In this document: positions 57,532 to 64,000 of the stretch, in pieces
Layout: every line of letters starts with the position of its first letter
Numbering within the stretch: the first letter of the stretch is position 1
DNA from: Anaerolineales bacterium
Lineage (GTDB): Bacteria; Chloroflexota; Anaerolineae; Anaerolineales; Villigracilaceae
Direction of reading: 5' to 3'
DNA: 64,000 nt
Assembly (NCBI GenBank): GCA_030834895.1
Contig: JAUQXA010000053.1
Span: 1 to 64,000, forward strand
Translations under genes and position numbers: made by a program
Notes under the pieces: model-generated
The model's input: only the letters and a program-made list of their open reading frames with translations
What the model was told of the DNA's origin: nothing
Database searches by the model: none

Positions 57532-58320
57532 TTACTGCGGAATTTCCCCCGCCAGTTCCTTGTCGATCAATTGGGTGAAGCTCGAAAGCGGTTGAGCGCC
57601 GATGATCGCCAATCCGTTCACGAAGAAGGTCGGCGTGGACTGTACCCCAAGGTTTGTTGAGAACGCCATGTCTTTTTGAATGAAGTCATCATGCCTGCCG
57701 CTCGAAAGGCAGGCGGTGAACTCCTCGACGTTCAAGTCAAGCTCGGTAGCGTATTGAATATAGGTTTCCTCGTTTAGGGCATCTCCGCCAAACAACTTGT
57801 CGTGATAATCCCAGTAGGCGTTCTGGTCGCCTGCGCAAAGCGCCGCCACTGCGGCGGACATTGCATCAGGATGCATCGACGGCGGAAGCGGGAAGTTACG
57901 ATAGACGAATCGAATCTTGCCGGGATAGGCGGCAAGCAGGTCGGGATAGGTTTCCTCATGGAAACGCTGGCAGTACGGACATTGGTAATCGCTGAATTCG
58001 ACGATTACAATCTCCGCATCATCAGGTCCGAAGCTTGGATACCCTTCCGTGGGAATATCGTAACGCCTGAATTGGGGCACTGGCGTGACGGGCGCTTCAG
58101 CGATTTCACCCGAAGGTTGTTGGTTCGCTGTGATGGCCGCAGGGACATCACGTCCCCAGGCGACATAACCGGTCAGTATTCCAGCCGCAAAGGCGAGCAC
58201 AACCAATACCGAATAAAAGTGACTTTTCTTGAAGGTGACAGTCTCCTCTTGCATGACCTCTTCGAGGACTTCTTCATCTTCTACTTCAATGGCGGATGTG
58301 ATTTTTCTTCTGGTAGTCAT
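57532..58320 (-). CDS. membrane-anchored DsbA-family thiol oxidoreductase
   Basis: A 262-residue protein. Residues 1-30 are acidic and cytoplasmic, helix about 34-54 anchors it, and the outer domain is DsbA-like: VEFSDYQCPYCQRFHEE (about 110-126) with the CPYC redox pair, and a cis-Pro loop TPTFFVNG (about 232-239). Such proteins form disulfide bonds outside the membrane. No partner DsbB/VKOR gene is in the window. TATAAT ends 7 nt before the ATG, so it is likely leaderless. Divergent from the membrane gene at 58428. Confidence 0.88.
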   Translation of the reverse strand: MTTRRKITSAIEVEDEEVLEEVMQEETVTFKKSHFYSVLVVLAFAAGILTGYVAWGRDVPAAITANQQPSGEIAEAPVTPVPQFRRYDIPTEGYPSFGPDDAEIVIVEFSDYQCPYCQRFHEETYPDLLAAYPGKIRFVYRNFPLPPSMHPDAMSAAVAALCAGDQNAYWDYHDKLFGGDALNEETYIQYATELDLNVEEFTACLSSGRHDDFIQKDMAFSTNLGVQSTPTFFVNGLAIIGAQPLSSFTQLIDKELAGEIPQ

Positions 58321-58327
58321 GGTTGCG

Positions 58328-58333
58328 ATTATA
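58328..58333 (-). promoter_or_regulatory. -10 box of the DsbA-like gene (leaderless type)
   Basis: Perfect TATAAT on the minus strand, seven bases before ATG 58320; no ribosome site. Confidence 0.6.
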
Positions 58334-58414
58334 GCCTCTCCGTCCGTTTTGTGGGCAGGGACTTAAGTCTGCCTAAGATTGATTTGTGTATCGTCTCACA
58401 GGTTACTCTTATGC

Positions 58415-58420
58415 TAAAAT
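58415..58420 (+). promoter_or_regulatory. -10 box of the membrane-protein pair (leaderless type)
   Basis: TAAAAT ends seven bases before ATG 58428; no ribosome site is present. Confidence 0.5.
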
Positions 58421-58427
58421 AGAAGCA

Positions 58428-58856
58428 ATGAAGGCTCAACCCCCACGTCCCGAATATTATTCCCATCAACTGCACCGCAGACAGCGCAATGTGCAAATCA
58501 TTTTGCCGGTGGCTCTAAGTGGACTAATTCTGATTGGCATGATTGTTTTGATCAGTTTCGCCACGTTCAAGTCGGATGGCGACGTGAGCCGTTGGGCGGC
58601 TATATCCACCATTTGGATCATTATTCCCGCCCTGATTGCGGGGGTGATCGTATTTGCTGTTCTCGTTGGACTCATCTATTTGATGGCGCGCGGGCTGGGA
58701 GTGCTGCCCCACTACACCGGCATGGCGCAGGATTATGTCAACATCGCGCGCGGTTACATCATCCGTGGGGCGGACATGGTTGTGAAGCCCGTCATTGTCC
58801 TTGAAGGTTTCATCGAAAGAGCGAAGGCGTTTTTTGAAAGGATAACAACCCTATGA
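58428..58856 (+). CDS. two-helix membrane protein of unknown function
   Basis: A 142-residue protein: a basic N-terminus (RPEYYSHQLHRRQRN), helices at about 22-44 and 60-86, then an amphipathic C-terminal region (VNIARGYIIRGADMVVKPVIVLEGFIERAKAFFE). I do not recognise the family. Start at 58428 rather than at an upstream in-frame codon, because of the -10 box placement. Its stop overlaps the next ATG (ATGA). Confidence 0.65.
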   Translation: MKAQPPRPEYYSHQLHRRQRNVQIILPVALSGLILIGMIVLISFATFKSDGDVSRWAAISTIWIIIPALIAGVIVFAVLVGLIYLMARGLGVLPHYTGMAQDYVNIARGYIIRGADMVVKPVIVLEGFIERAKAFFERITTL

Positions 58857-59044
58857 ATAAAAGCAGAATTATATTCTTCGGCGCGTTGATAGGCGCGGTC
58901 ACGGGACTGGTGGCCGCCATGCTCCTCACCAAGCGTGCGGAAAAGAGTGAACGCGAAACCGCTATTACCTCGGGCGAAGGCCTCAAACTCGGGGTGCTGA
59001 TCTTCGGTCTGTTGCGCGCAATTGCCTCGCTGGGCGATGACTAA
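58853..59044 (+). CDS. small membrane protein, YtxH-like
   Basis: A 63-residue protein with a glycine-rich membrane helix (IIFFGALIGAVTGLVAAMLL, about 6-25) followed by a charged stretch and a second short hydrophobic segment. The G-rich helix next to TKRAEK is like YtxH-type small proteins. It overlaps the preceding gene by 4 nt, so both are coupled. Confidence 0.6.
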   Translation: MNKSRIIFFGALIGAVTGLVAAMLLTKRAEKSERETAITSGEGLKLGVLIFGLLRAIASLGDD

Positions 59045-59045
59045 C

Positions 59046-59067
59046 CGACCGTCGACAATGGACAATT
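59046..59067. repeat. short-word degenerate repeat
   Basis: CGACCGTCGACAATGGACAATTGAC repeats the words GAC and ACAAT(T/G)GA. This kind of spacer is found in several gaps of the window. Confidence 0.35.
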
Positions 59068-59095
59068 GACCGAGGACCAAACCTCGGTCTTTTTT
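59068..59095 (+). terminator. rho-independent terminator
   Basis: GACCGAGG pairs with CCTCGGTC around six bases, followed by TTTTTT. It closes the small membrane-protein pair. Confidence 0.85.
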
Positions 59096-59105
59096 ATCCC
59101 AAACC

Positions 59106-60365
59106 ATGATAACTATTTCCAAACTTACCTTCCGTAGGTTTTTACTTGGTCAGCAGGGACTTTGGCCCGGCCGCAGGTTTAGAGGACTGGATGGCACAAC
59201 GTCAGCGATCAACCAGATGCGGGCACTCCAACTCGACCCGTTGAACATCACCGCCCGCAGTCAGGAGATTGCGCTCTACGGCCGCGTGCTGGATTTCGAG
59301 CTGGGACACTTGTATCAATCCGCCTACGAACAGCGGAATTTCTTCGATTATGGAGGAACCCTTTTCCTTTATCCAATGAAGGAATTTTCCTACTGGCGCG
59401 CCATCATGCCGCGCACTTCCAGATATTCACGCATGGTGGAATTCAGGAAGAACCATCCGAAGGCAATGGATGAATCACTGGCATCCCTGCACGCGAACGG
59501 AGCAATGGGCAACCGAGATTTTATGGGCAATGGTCTCTCGCAGTGGAGTTATCGCGGGCGGAAAGATTCCGCAGTGGCGCTCTTCTATTTATGGCTATTG
59601 GGGGAAGTGATGATCACAACCCGCAAAGGCTTTGACCGGATCTATGATCTTCGTGAACGAGTAGCTCCACGCGAATATGATTTCATTGCACCCATCAAAG
59701 AAGCGGAGGACTTCTTCGCGCGCAAGACAATCGCCATGCTCAACCTGATGCGCGCGAAACGTTTCCGGGTTGGGTGGCAGGAGGCCATCGAACGCGAAGT
59801 AACGGCCATAGAGGCGGAGAAAAAGTTGTCGGAATTGACCAGACGGGGGGTAGTGAGTCAACTCAAGGTGGAGGGCAGTACCGAGGACTGGCTTGCGCTG
59901 ACTGAAGACATCCCATTGCTGGAGTCCCTTGAGTCGGGCCGGATTCCTAAACCGTGGCGTCCGCTTGAATCGAGCACGGAAAATGAAGTTGCATTCCTCG
60001 CTCCACTGGAGATGGTTAGCGCACGTGGACGCGCAAAACAAGTTTTCGATTTCGATTATGTTTGGGAAGTGTACAAGCCCGTCCATCAGCGCCGCTGGGG
60101 ATATTACACCCTGCCCATTTTGTATGGTGACGACCTGGTGGCGCGGCTCGACCCGAAGCTGGATCGCAAGACAAACACCTTACACATTCTCGGCTTTTGG
60201 CTGGAGGATGACGCGCCAAAAGATGAAGCCTTTGCCAATGCGCTCGGTCGCGGACTTGCCAGGTTTGCAAAACTTGTGGGAGCAAAAAGGGTGGAGATGA
60301 AGGTAATTCAACCACGCCGCTTGCAGGTTCAAGCGCGCAAGGTCCTGAAAACATTGCTTGATTAA
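59106..60365 (+). CDS. YcaQ/HTH_42 winged-helix protein (DNA glycosylase-like)
   Basis: A 419-residue protein of the DUF1006/HTH_42 family. Diagnostic parts: ARRFLL-like FRRFLLGQQGL near the start, GLDGTTSAINQMRALQLDPLNI (about 27-48), LYQSAYEQRNFFDYGG, and the C-terminal GDDLVARLDPKLDRKTNTLHILGFWLE. In E. coli YcaQ and Streptomyces AlkZ the QxD or QxQ motif excises bases from interstrand crosslinks. Here the QLD (about 42-44) of MRALQLDPLN fits the QxD type. Therefore a DNA-repair glycosylase is likely. No ribosome site is visible before the ATG. Confidence 0.82.
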   Translation: MITISKLTFRRFLLGQQGLWPGRRFRGLDGTTSAINQMRALQLDPLNITARSQEIALYGRVLDFELGHLYQSAYEQRNFFDYGGTLFLYPMKEFSYWRAIMPRTSRYSRMVEFRKNHPKAMDESLASLHANGAMGNRDFMGNGLSQWSYRGRKDSAVALFYLWLLGEVMITTRKGFDRIYDLRERVAPREYDFIAPIKEAEDFFARKTIAMLNLMRAKRFRVGWQEAIEREVTAIEAEKKLSELTRRGVVSQLKVEGSTEDWLALTEDIPLLESLESGRIPKPWRPLESSTENEVAFLAPLEMVSARGRAKQVFDFDYVWEVYKPVHQRRWGYYTLPILYGDDLVARLDPKLDRKTNTLHILGFWLEDDAPKDEAFANALGRGLARFAKLVGAKRVEMKVIQPRRLQVQARKVLKTLLD

Positions 60366-60420
60366 GAGGGAGTGACCATTTTGGCCTTATCCCAGAAGCA
60401 GAATAAGCGAAAGTCATGGT

Positions 60421-60426
60421 TATAAT
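60421..60426 (+). promoter_or_regulatory. -10 box of the GAF-PAS-GGDEF gene
   Basis: TATAAT, 86 nt upstream of ATG 60512. The long leader between them has no clear structure. Confidence 0.4.
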
Positions 60427-60511
60427 AAGTGTGGGAATGCGTATAAAAAGTCAACCTTGATTTGTCAAAATCACTAACACGTGGATTCCGTGTATGTCCT
60501 AAATCCAAAGG

Positions 60512-62410
60512 ATGGATTCGGTGACCAAGGATACGCTTCGAAAATCAACTGCAAGTTTGCCGCAGGATGCTTTCGGCCACAGCCGCGATCTTCTACTGGC
60601 TCTAAGCCGCGCTGCGCAGTCCACCCAGCGCGCGCACACTGTGGAAGAGGTGTATCAAGCCGTCGGCAGACAGATCAAATTTTTGGGCGGAGATGTTTCC
60701 CTCCTGATCGTTGAAGAGGATCCAGGTCAACTCGTTATTGCCTACACATCCTATGAGTTAAGTTTCCTGCAGCGGGCTGAAAAATTTCTCGGCTTTTCTG
60801 CATTGGGGTATCGGTTTGCCGTTTCTCCGGATGGCGTATTTGCCCGCAGCATGGCAGATGGCAAAACCACCTATGTGGAGTCGACCAAGGAATATACGGC
60901 CGCCATGCTTCCTAAGTCCTTGCGGCTCATGGTGGAACAGGTGATGCGCATTTTGAAGGTAAAACAGGGCATTTTTGCGCCCCTGTGCATGGATGCTGAA
61001 AAACTGGGTGTGATGGTGTTTACCGGTTCATTTCTTACCGAAGATGATGTGCCGGTCATGGAATCCTTTGCGGCGCAGATTGCGGTCAGTCTGCACAATG
61101 TACGCCTGACCCAGCAGATGCAAAACGAATTATCGACGCGCAAACAGATGGAGGAGAAATTGCGCCAGTCCGAGGAAAGGTATCGTTCCCTCTTCGACAA
61201 CATGATGGACGGCATCTACCGCAGCACCCATGCCGGGAAATTCGTGGATGTGAATGCGGCCATGATAAAGATGTTTGGGTATTCCAGCCGCGAGGAAATG
61301 CTGGCTGTGGATATCAAGAAGGAATTGTATTTCTCTCCTGAAGAAAGGGGCAGTCATATATTGGATACGGGACAAGAGGAGATCGAGGTCTACCGTATGC
61401 GGCGCAAGGACGGCTCTGAAATCTGGGTGGAGGATCACGGACATTATGTTCATGACGAACAGGGGAATATTCTCTACCATGAAGGGATGTTACGGGACGT
61501 GACCGTGCGCAAAAAAGCCGAGGACAATGTGCTCTTGCAAAATGCGGCGCTCGAGGCGGCTGCAAATGCCATCGCCATTACGGATATAACCGGCAGGCTC
61601 CAATGGGTCAATCGGGCCTGGGTTGCATTAACCGGTTATTCAAAAGAGGAATCCATTGGGCGGAATGTCCGTATTATCAAGTCGGGGAAACATGACCAGA
61701 CATTTTACAAAAAAATGTGGGATACCATCCTCAGAGGCAAGGTTTGGCGCGGCGAATTGGTGAACAGGCGCAAGGACGGCAGTTTATATGACGAAGAGGA
61801 AACCATCACGCCCGTGCTGGACAACCAGGGAAATGTAACACATTTCATTGCCATAAAACTGGATATTACGGAGCGTAAACGGGCCGAAGCCAATCTGGAG
61901 CTTCTGGCACGTACCGATGCGCTAACCGGCATCAACAATCGTCGCCATCTATTTGAACTGGCCGTGCATGAGTTCGAAGTTGCCAGGCGTTATGGGCATC
62001 CCTTGTCCGTCATTATGCTCGACCTCGACCATTTCAAGGATGTCAACGATACCTTTGGACATGCCGTCGGAGACCAGATTCTGCAGAACGTGACCCAAGT
62101 TGCGCGTTCGCAATTGCGCGATGTGGATTTGATCGGGCGCTACGGTGGTGAGGAGTTTGTAATCATCCTGCCTGTCACCAGCGCCCGGCAGGCCAGCCTG
62201 GTGGCGGAACGCATCCGTGGCGGGGTGGAAAACCTGCGCATCGAAACCGATAAGGGTCCGGCTTCCGTCACGCTTAGTCTTGGCATCGCTGAAATGTTTC
62301 ATGCACCTCAAGATGGATCGGTGGACGATATGATCCGTCGCGCCGATGAAGCCCTGTATGCGGCAAAAAAGGCCGGGCGGAACTGCATTGCGATCTTCGA
62401 AGCGGGTTGA
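60512..62410 (+). CDS. GAF-PAS-PAS diguanylate cyclase
   Basis: A 632-residue soluble sensor. GAF domain about 25-198, then a short coiled coil (200-222), PAS/PAC 1 about 223-338 (ending RDVTVRKK) and PAS/PAC 2 about 340-460 (ending DITERKR). The GGDEF domain is about 465-630: metal Asp in MLDLDHFKDVND, active site GGEEF (545-549), inhibitory site R536xxD539. It should make c-di-GMP. The GGDEF half is very like that of the gene at 23510 (TDALTGINNRR, VNDTFGH, LIGRYGGEEF). Followed 29 nt later by a binding-domain sensor, so they may form one signalling unit. Confidence 0.92.
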   Translation: MDSVTKDTLRKSTASLPQDAFGHSRDLLLALSRAAQSTQRAHTVEEVYQAVGRQIKFLGGDVSLLIVEEDPGQLVIAYTSYELSFLQRAEKFLGFSALGYRFAVSPDGVFARSMADGKTTYVESTKEYTAAMLPKSLRLMVEQVMRILKVKQGIFAPLCMDAEKLGVMVFTGSFLTEDDVPVMESFAAQIAVSLHNVRLTQQMQNELSTRKQMEEKLRQSEERYRSLFDNMMDGIYRSTHAGKFVDVNAAMIKMFGYSSREEMLAVDIKKELYFSPEERGSHILDTGQEEIEVYRMRRKDGSEIWVEDHGHYVHDEQGNILYHEGMLRDVTVRKKAEDNVLLQNAALEAAANAIAITDITGRLQWVNRAWVALTGYSKEESIGRNVRIIKSGKHDQTFYKKMWDTILRGKVWRGELVNRRKDGSLYDEEETITPVLDNQGNVTHFIAIKLDITERKRAEANLELLARTDALTGINNRRHLFELAVHEFEVARRYGHPLSVIMLDLDHFKDVNDTFGHAVGDQILQNVTQVARSQLRDVDLIGRYGGEEFVIILPVTSARQASLVAERIRGGVENLRIETDKGPASVTLSLGIAEMFHAPQDGSVDDMIRRADEALYAAKKAGRNCIAIFEAG

Positions 62411-62439
62411 TGGCAAGGTTATCAAAGGAGGACCTGCCC

Positions 62440-64000
62440 ATGAAGAAGAGAAGCAGAAGACAAAACTATACGGCGATTATTATCACTGCCGTCATCCTGT
62501 TGGGTGTGCTGGCTTCCTGTGCTCGCGCTTCGCTCATCCCGGTTACCTCTTCAACCACCCACATACGGGTGGTAATGGACAACAACTATCCGCCTTATAT
62601 CTTTCTGGACGAACAAGGAAATCCCCAGGGCATTCTGGTTGACCAGTGGGCATTGTGGGAGAAACATACAGGGGTCGAAGTGGAGCTTTCCGCCATCCAC
62701 TGGGAGGATGCGCTTGAAGGTATGAAAAATGGTGAATATGATGTGATCGACACCATCTTCTATACCAGGGAACGCGCTGAGCTTTACAACTTCACAGAGG
62801 CTTATGCCCGTATCAATGTGCCGATCTTTTTCCACAATAATATTTCAGGCATTGCGGGATTGGACGATTTGAACGGCTTTCGTGTGGCGGTCAAAGCCGG
62901 AGATGCCGATGCCGAGTTCCTCGAAAATGCAGGGGTTAAGAATCTTGTTTATTACGATAGTTATGAGGAGATCGTCCAGGCAGCTGAAAGAGGGGATGAA
63001 AATGTCTTTGTCATCGACCAGCCGCCGGGGCTTTATTTCATTTATAAATACGGGTTGCAGAGTCAATTCAACTATTCTGAACCACTTTTCAGCGGCGAAT
63101 TTCATCGCGCTGTAAAAAAAGGCGACACGGCTGTTTTGAATCTTGTGGAAAGCGGGTTTGCCAGCATCAGCAAGTCCGAATATCAGGCGATTGAAAACCG
63201 CTGGCTCGGCGTCCAACACTATTACAAGTGGCAGGAATACCTGCCTTATTTCCAGGCTGGGCTGTTGATAGTCCTGCTGGGCATCGCCACTCTGGTCGTT
63301 TTCAACCGAACCCTGCAAAGGCGCGTTGCCCAACGCACCCAGGAGCTGAAACAGGCGCTGGCTGACCTGCAAAAAAGCGAGCGGAAATATCGGGAGATCT
63401 TTGACGCCCCCACCGAGGCGATTTTCATTCAATCTGTATCAACCGGACGGATCTTGCAAGTTAATAAATCCATGCTGCAAATGTTCGGCTATGAATCGGA
63501 AGAGGAAGTGATTTCCGGCGGAATGGCAGGGATTGGTGATAGTGAACCGCCCTATTCCAGGGAGGATGCGGCAAAAAAAGCAAAACTGGCAATGGAGGAA
63601 GGCCCGCAGGTTTTTGACTGGCTGGCGAAAAAGAAAAACGGGGAAAATTTTTGGGCGGAGGTCTCATTACGCTACGCAGAAATCGATGGTGAAGGGCAGA
63701 CATTGATCGTGGTACGCGATATTACCAAGCGCAAGCGGGCTGAAGAAGCGCTGCGAGCAAGCGAGAGTTCGCTCAGAGAAGCGCAGGAGATTGCCAATAT
63801 GGGGAGTTACGTGCTGAATTTTTCCACCGGTATGTGGGAAAGCTCCGCCATTCTCGACAGAATATTTGGAATCGATGATTCTTACATTCGCTCTGTGGAG
63901 GGGTGGAGCAATTTAATTCACCCTGAACACCGCGCGCAGATGACCGACTATTTTACAAATGAGGTTGCGGGCACGCATACGCCGTTCGACAGGGAGTACA
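62440..64000 (+). CDS. binding-domain / PAS sensor protein, N-terminal part
   Basis: Open to the right edge: 520 codons visible. Ribosome site AAGGAGG lies 7 nt before ATG 62440. A lipobox-like LASC (Cys27) or signal is followed by a periplasmic SBP_bac_3-type domain (about 42-255: VVMDNNYPPYIFLDEQGNPQGILVDQWALW, YDVIDTIFYTRERAELYNFT, VKAGDADAEFL). Then helix about 270-290, a coiled coil, PAS 1 about 305-425 (ending DITKRKR) and PAS 2 from about 435. The output (kinase or GGDEF) is beyond the edge. BvgS-like layout. Context with a GGDEF gene suggests c-di-GMP or two-component output. Confidence 0.85.
   Translation, partial: MKKRSRRQNYTAIIITAVILLGVLASCARASLIPVTSSTTHIRVVMDNNYPPYIFLDEQGNPQGILVDQWALWEKHTGVEVELSAIHWEDALEGMKNGEYDVIDTIFYTRERAELYNFTEAYARINVPIFFHNNISGIAGLDDLNGFRVAVKAGDADAEFLENAGVKNLVYYDSYEEIVQAAERGDENVFVIDQPPGLYFIYKYGLQSQFNYSEPLFSGEFHRAVKKGDTAVLNLVESGFASISKSEYQAIENRWLGVQHYYKWQEYLPYFQAGLLIVLLGIATLVVFNRTLQRRVAQRTQELKQALADLQKSERKYREIFDAPTEAIFIQSVSTGRILQVNKSMLQMFGYESEEEVISGGMAGIGDSEPPYSREDAAKKAKLAMEEGPQVFDWLAKKKNGENFWAEVSLRYAEIDGEGQTLIVVRDITKRKRAEEALRASESSLREAQEIANMGSYVLNFSTGMWESSAILDRIFGIDDSYIRSVEGWSNLIHPEHRAQMTDYFTNEVAGTHTPFDREY

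Noticed and set aside
1..64000. tRNA, rRNA and CRISPR arrays
   Set aside because: I saw no cloverleaf-type sequence, rRNA core or regularly spaced direct repeats. A tRNAscan-SE or CRISPR finder run would settle this.

Overview
The window reads as a chromosomal piece of a Chloroflexota bacterium, most likely class Anaerolineae. This is inferred from protein style and gene order, not from a marker alignment: a nusA-ylxR-infB-rbfA-nrnA-truB-ribF translation cluster, a mevalonate kinase beside a UbiA-type decaprenyl-phosphate phosphoribosyltransferase, a YcaQ-type protein, DUF4349 and AI-2E permease families, many GT-C-like membrane proteins, and a complete BchE-type radical SAM cyclase. No rRNA, tRNA or CRISPR array was found. 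About 57 genes or gene remnants are supported.

Layout. 0-4.6 kb: a cut-off secreted protein, then a leftward operon (UbiA transferase, mevalonate kinase, CPBP protease, membrane protein) divergent from tlyA. 4.6-14.2 kb: an FHA-GAF-cyclase-like protein whose catalytic site looks degraded, a zinc-ribbon protein, a CDF metal exporter, a GT87 mannosyltransferase, a P2A Ca-type ATPase, a CcmC-like membrane protein, an MFS carrier and a GNAT acetyltransferase. 14.2-21.9 kb is accessory: an AT-rich orphan, a GT-C-like protein, a DUF433/DUF5615 toxin-antitoxin pair, a TIR-domain protein followed by a broken second TIR start, an ABC-F ATPase, and a REP-associated transposase flanked by palindromes. 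21.9-31.5 kb: a PAS-GGDEF protein, a 2-amino-3-ketobutyrate ligase-like enzyme, yebC-ruvC-ruvA, a decayed transposase and an AI-2E permease.

31.5-44.9 kb is the least conventional stretch. Three consecutive, clearly related polytopic membrane proteins are followed by a compact locus: an orphan sugar-type binding lipoprotein, a methyltransferase, a Cache-HAMP receptor with no output domain, and a ~1194-residue fusion of a nucleotide-transporter-like membrane domain, HEAT repeats and a cyclic-nucleotide-binding-like domain. It is the best candidate here for an undescribed signalling system. At 45.0 kb sits a full-length bchE (anaerobic Mg-protoporphyrin cyclase) with no other pigment gene in view. 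46.5-58.3 kb is leftward: DUF4349 lipoprotein, GT4 glycosyltransferase, the translation cluster without rimP, a deoxynucleoside kinase and a DsbA-like oxidoreductase. 58.4-64 kb: two small membrane proteins, the YcaQ-like protein, a second GAF-PAS-GGDEF protein and a binding-domain/PAS sensor cut by the right edge.

Three patterns recur. Nine genes have a TANNNT -10 box ending only 6-7 nt before the ATG, the signature of leaderless mRNAs. Several repeat families sit between or inside genes: REP palindromes, a TGTCATTGCGAG-type inverted-repeat element, C/G-rich elements translated in frame, and degenerate short-word repeats. Cyclic-nucleotide and c-di-GMP style domains are abundant, some apparently with lost catalytic or binding residues.
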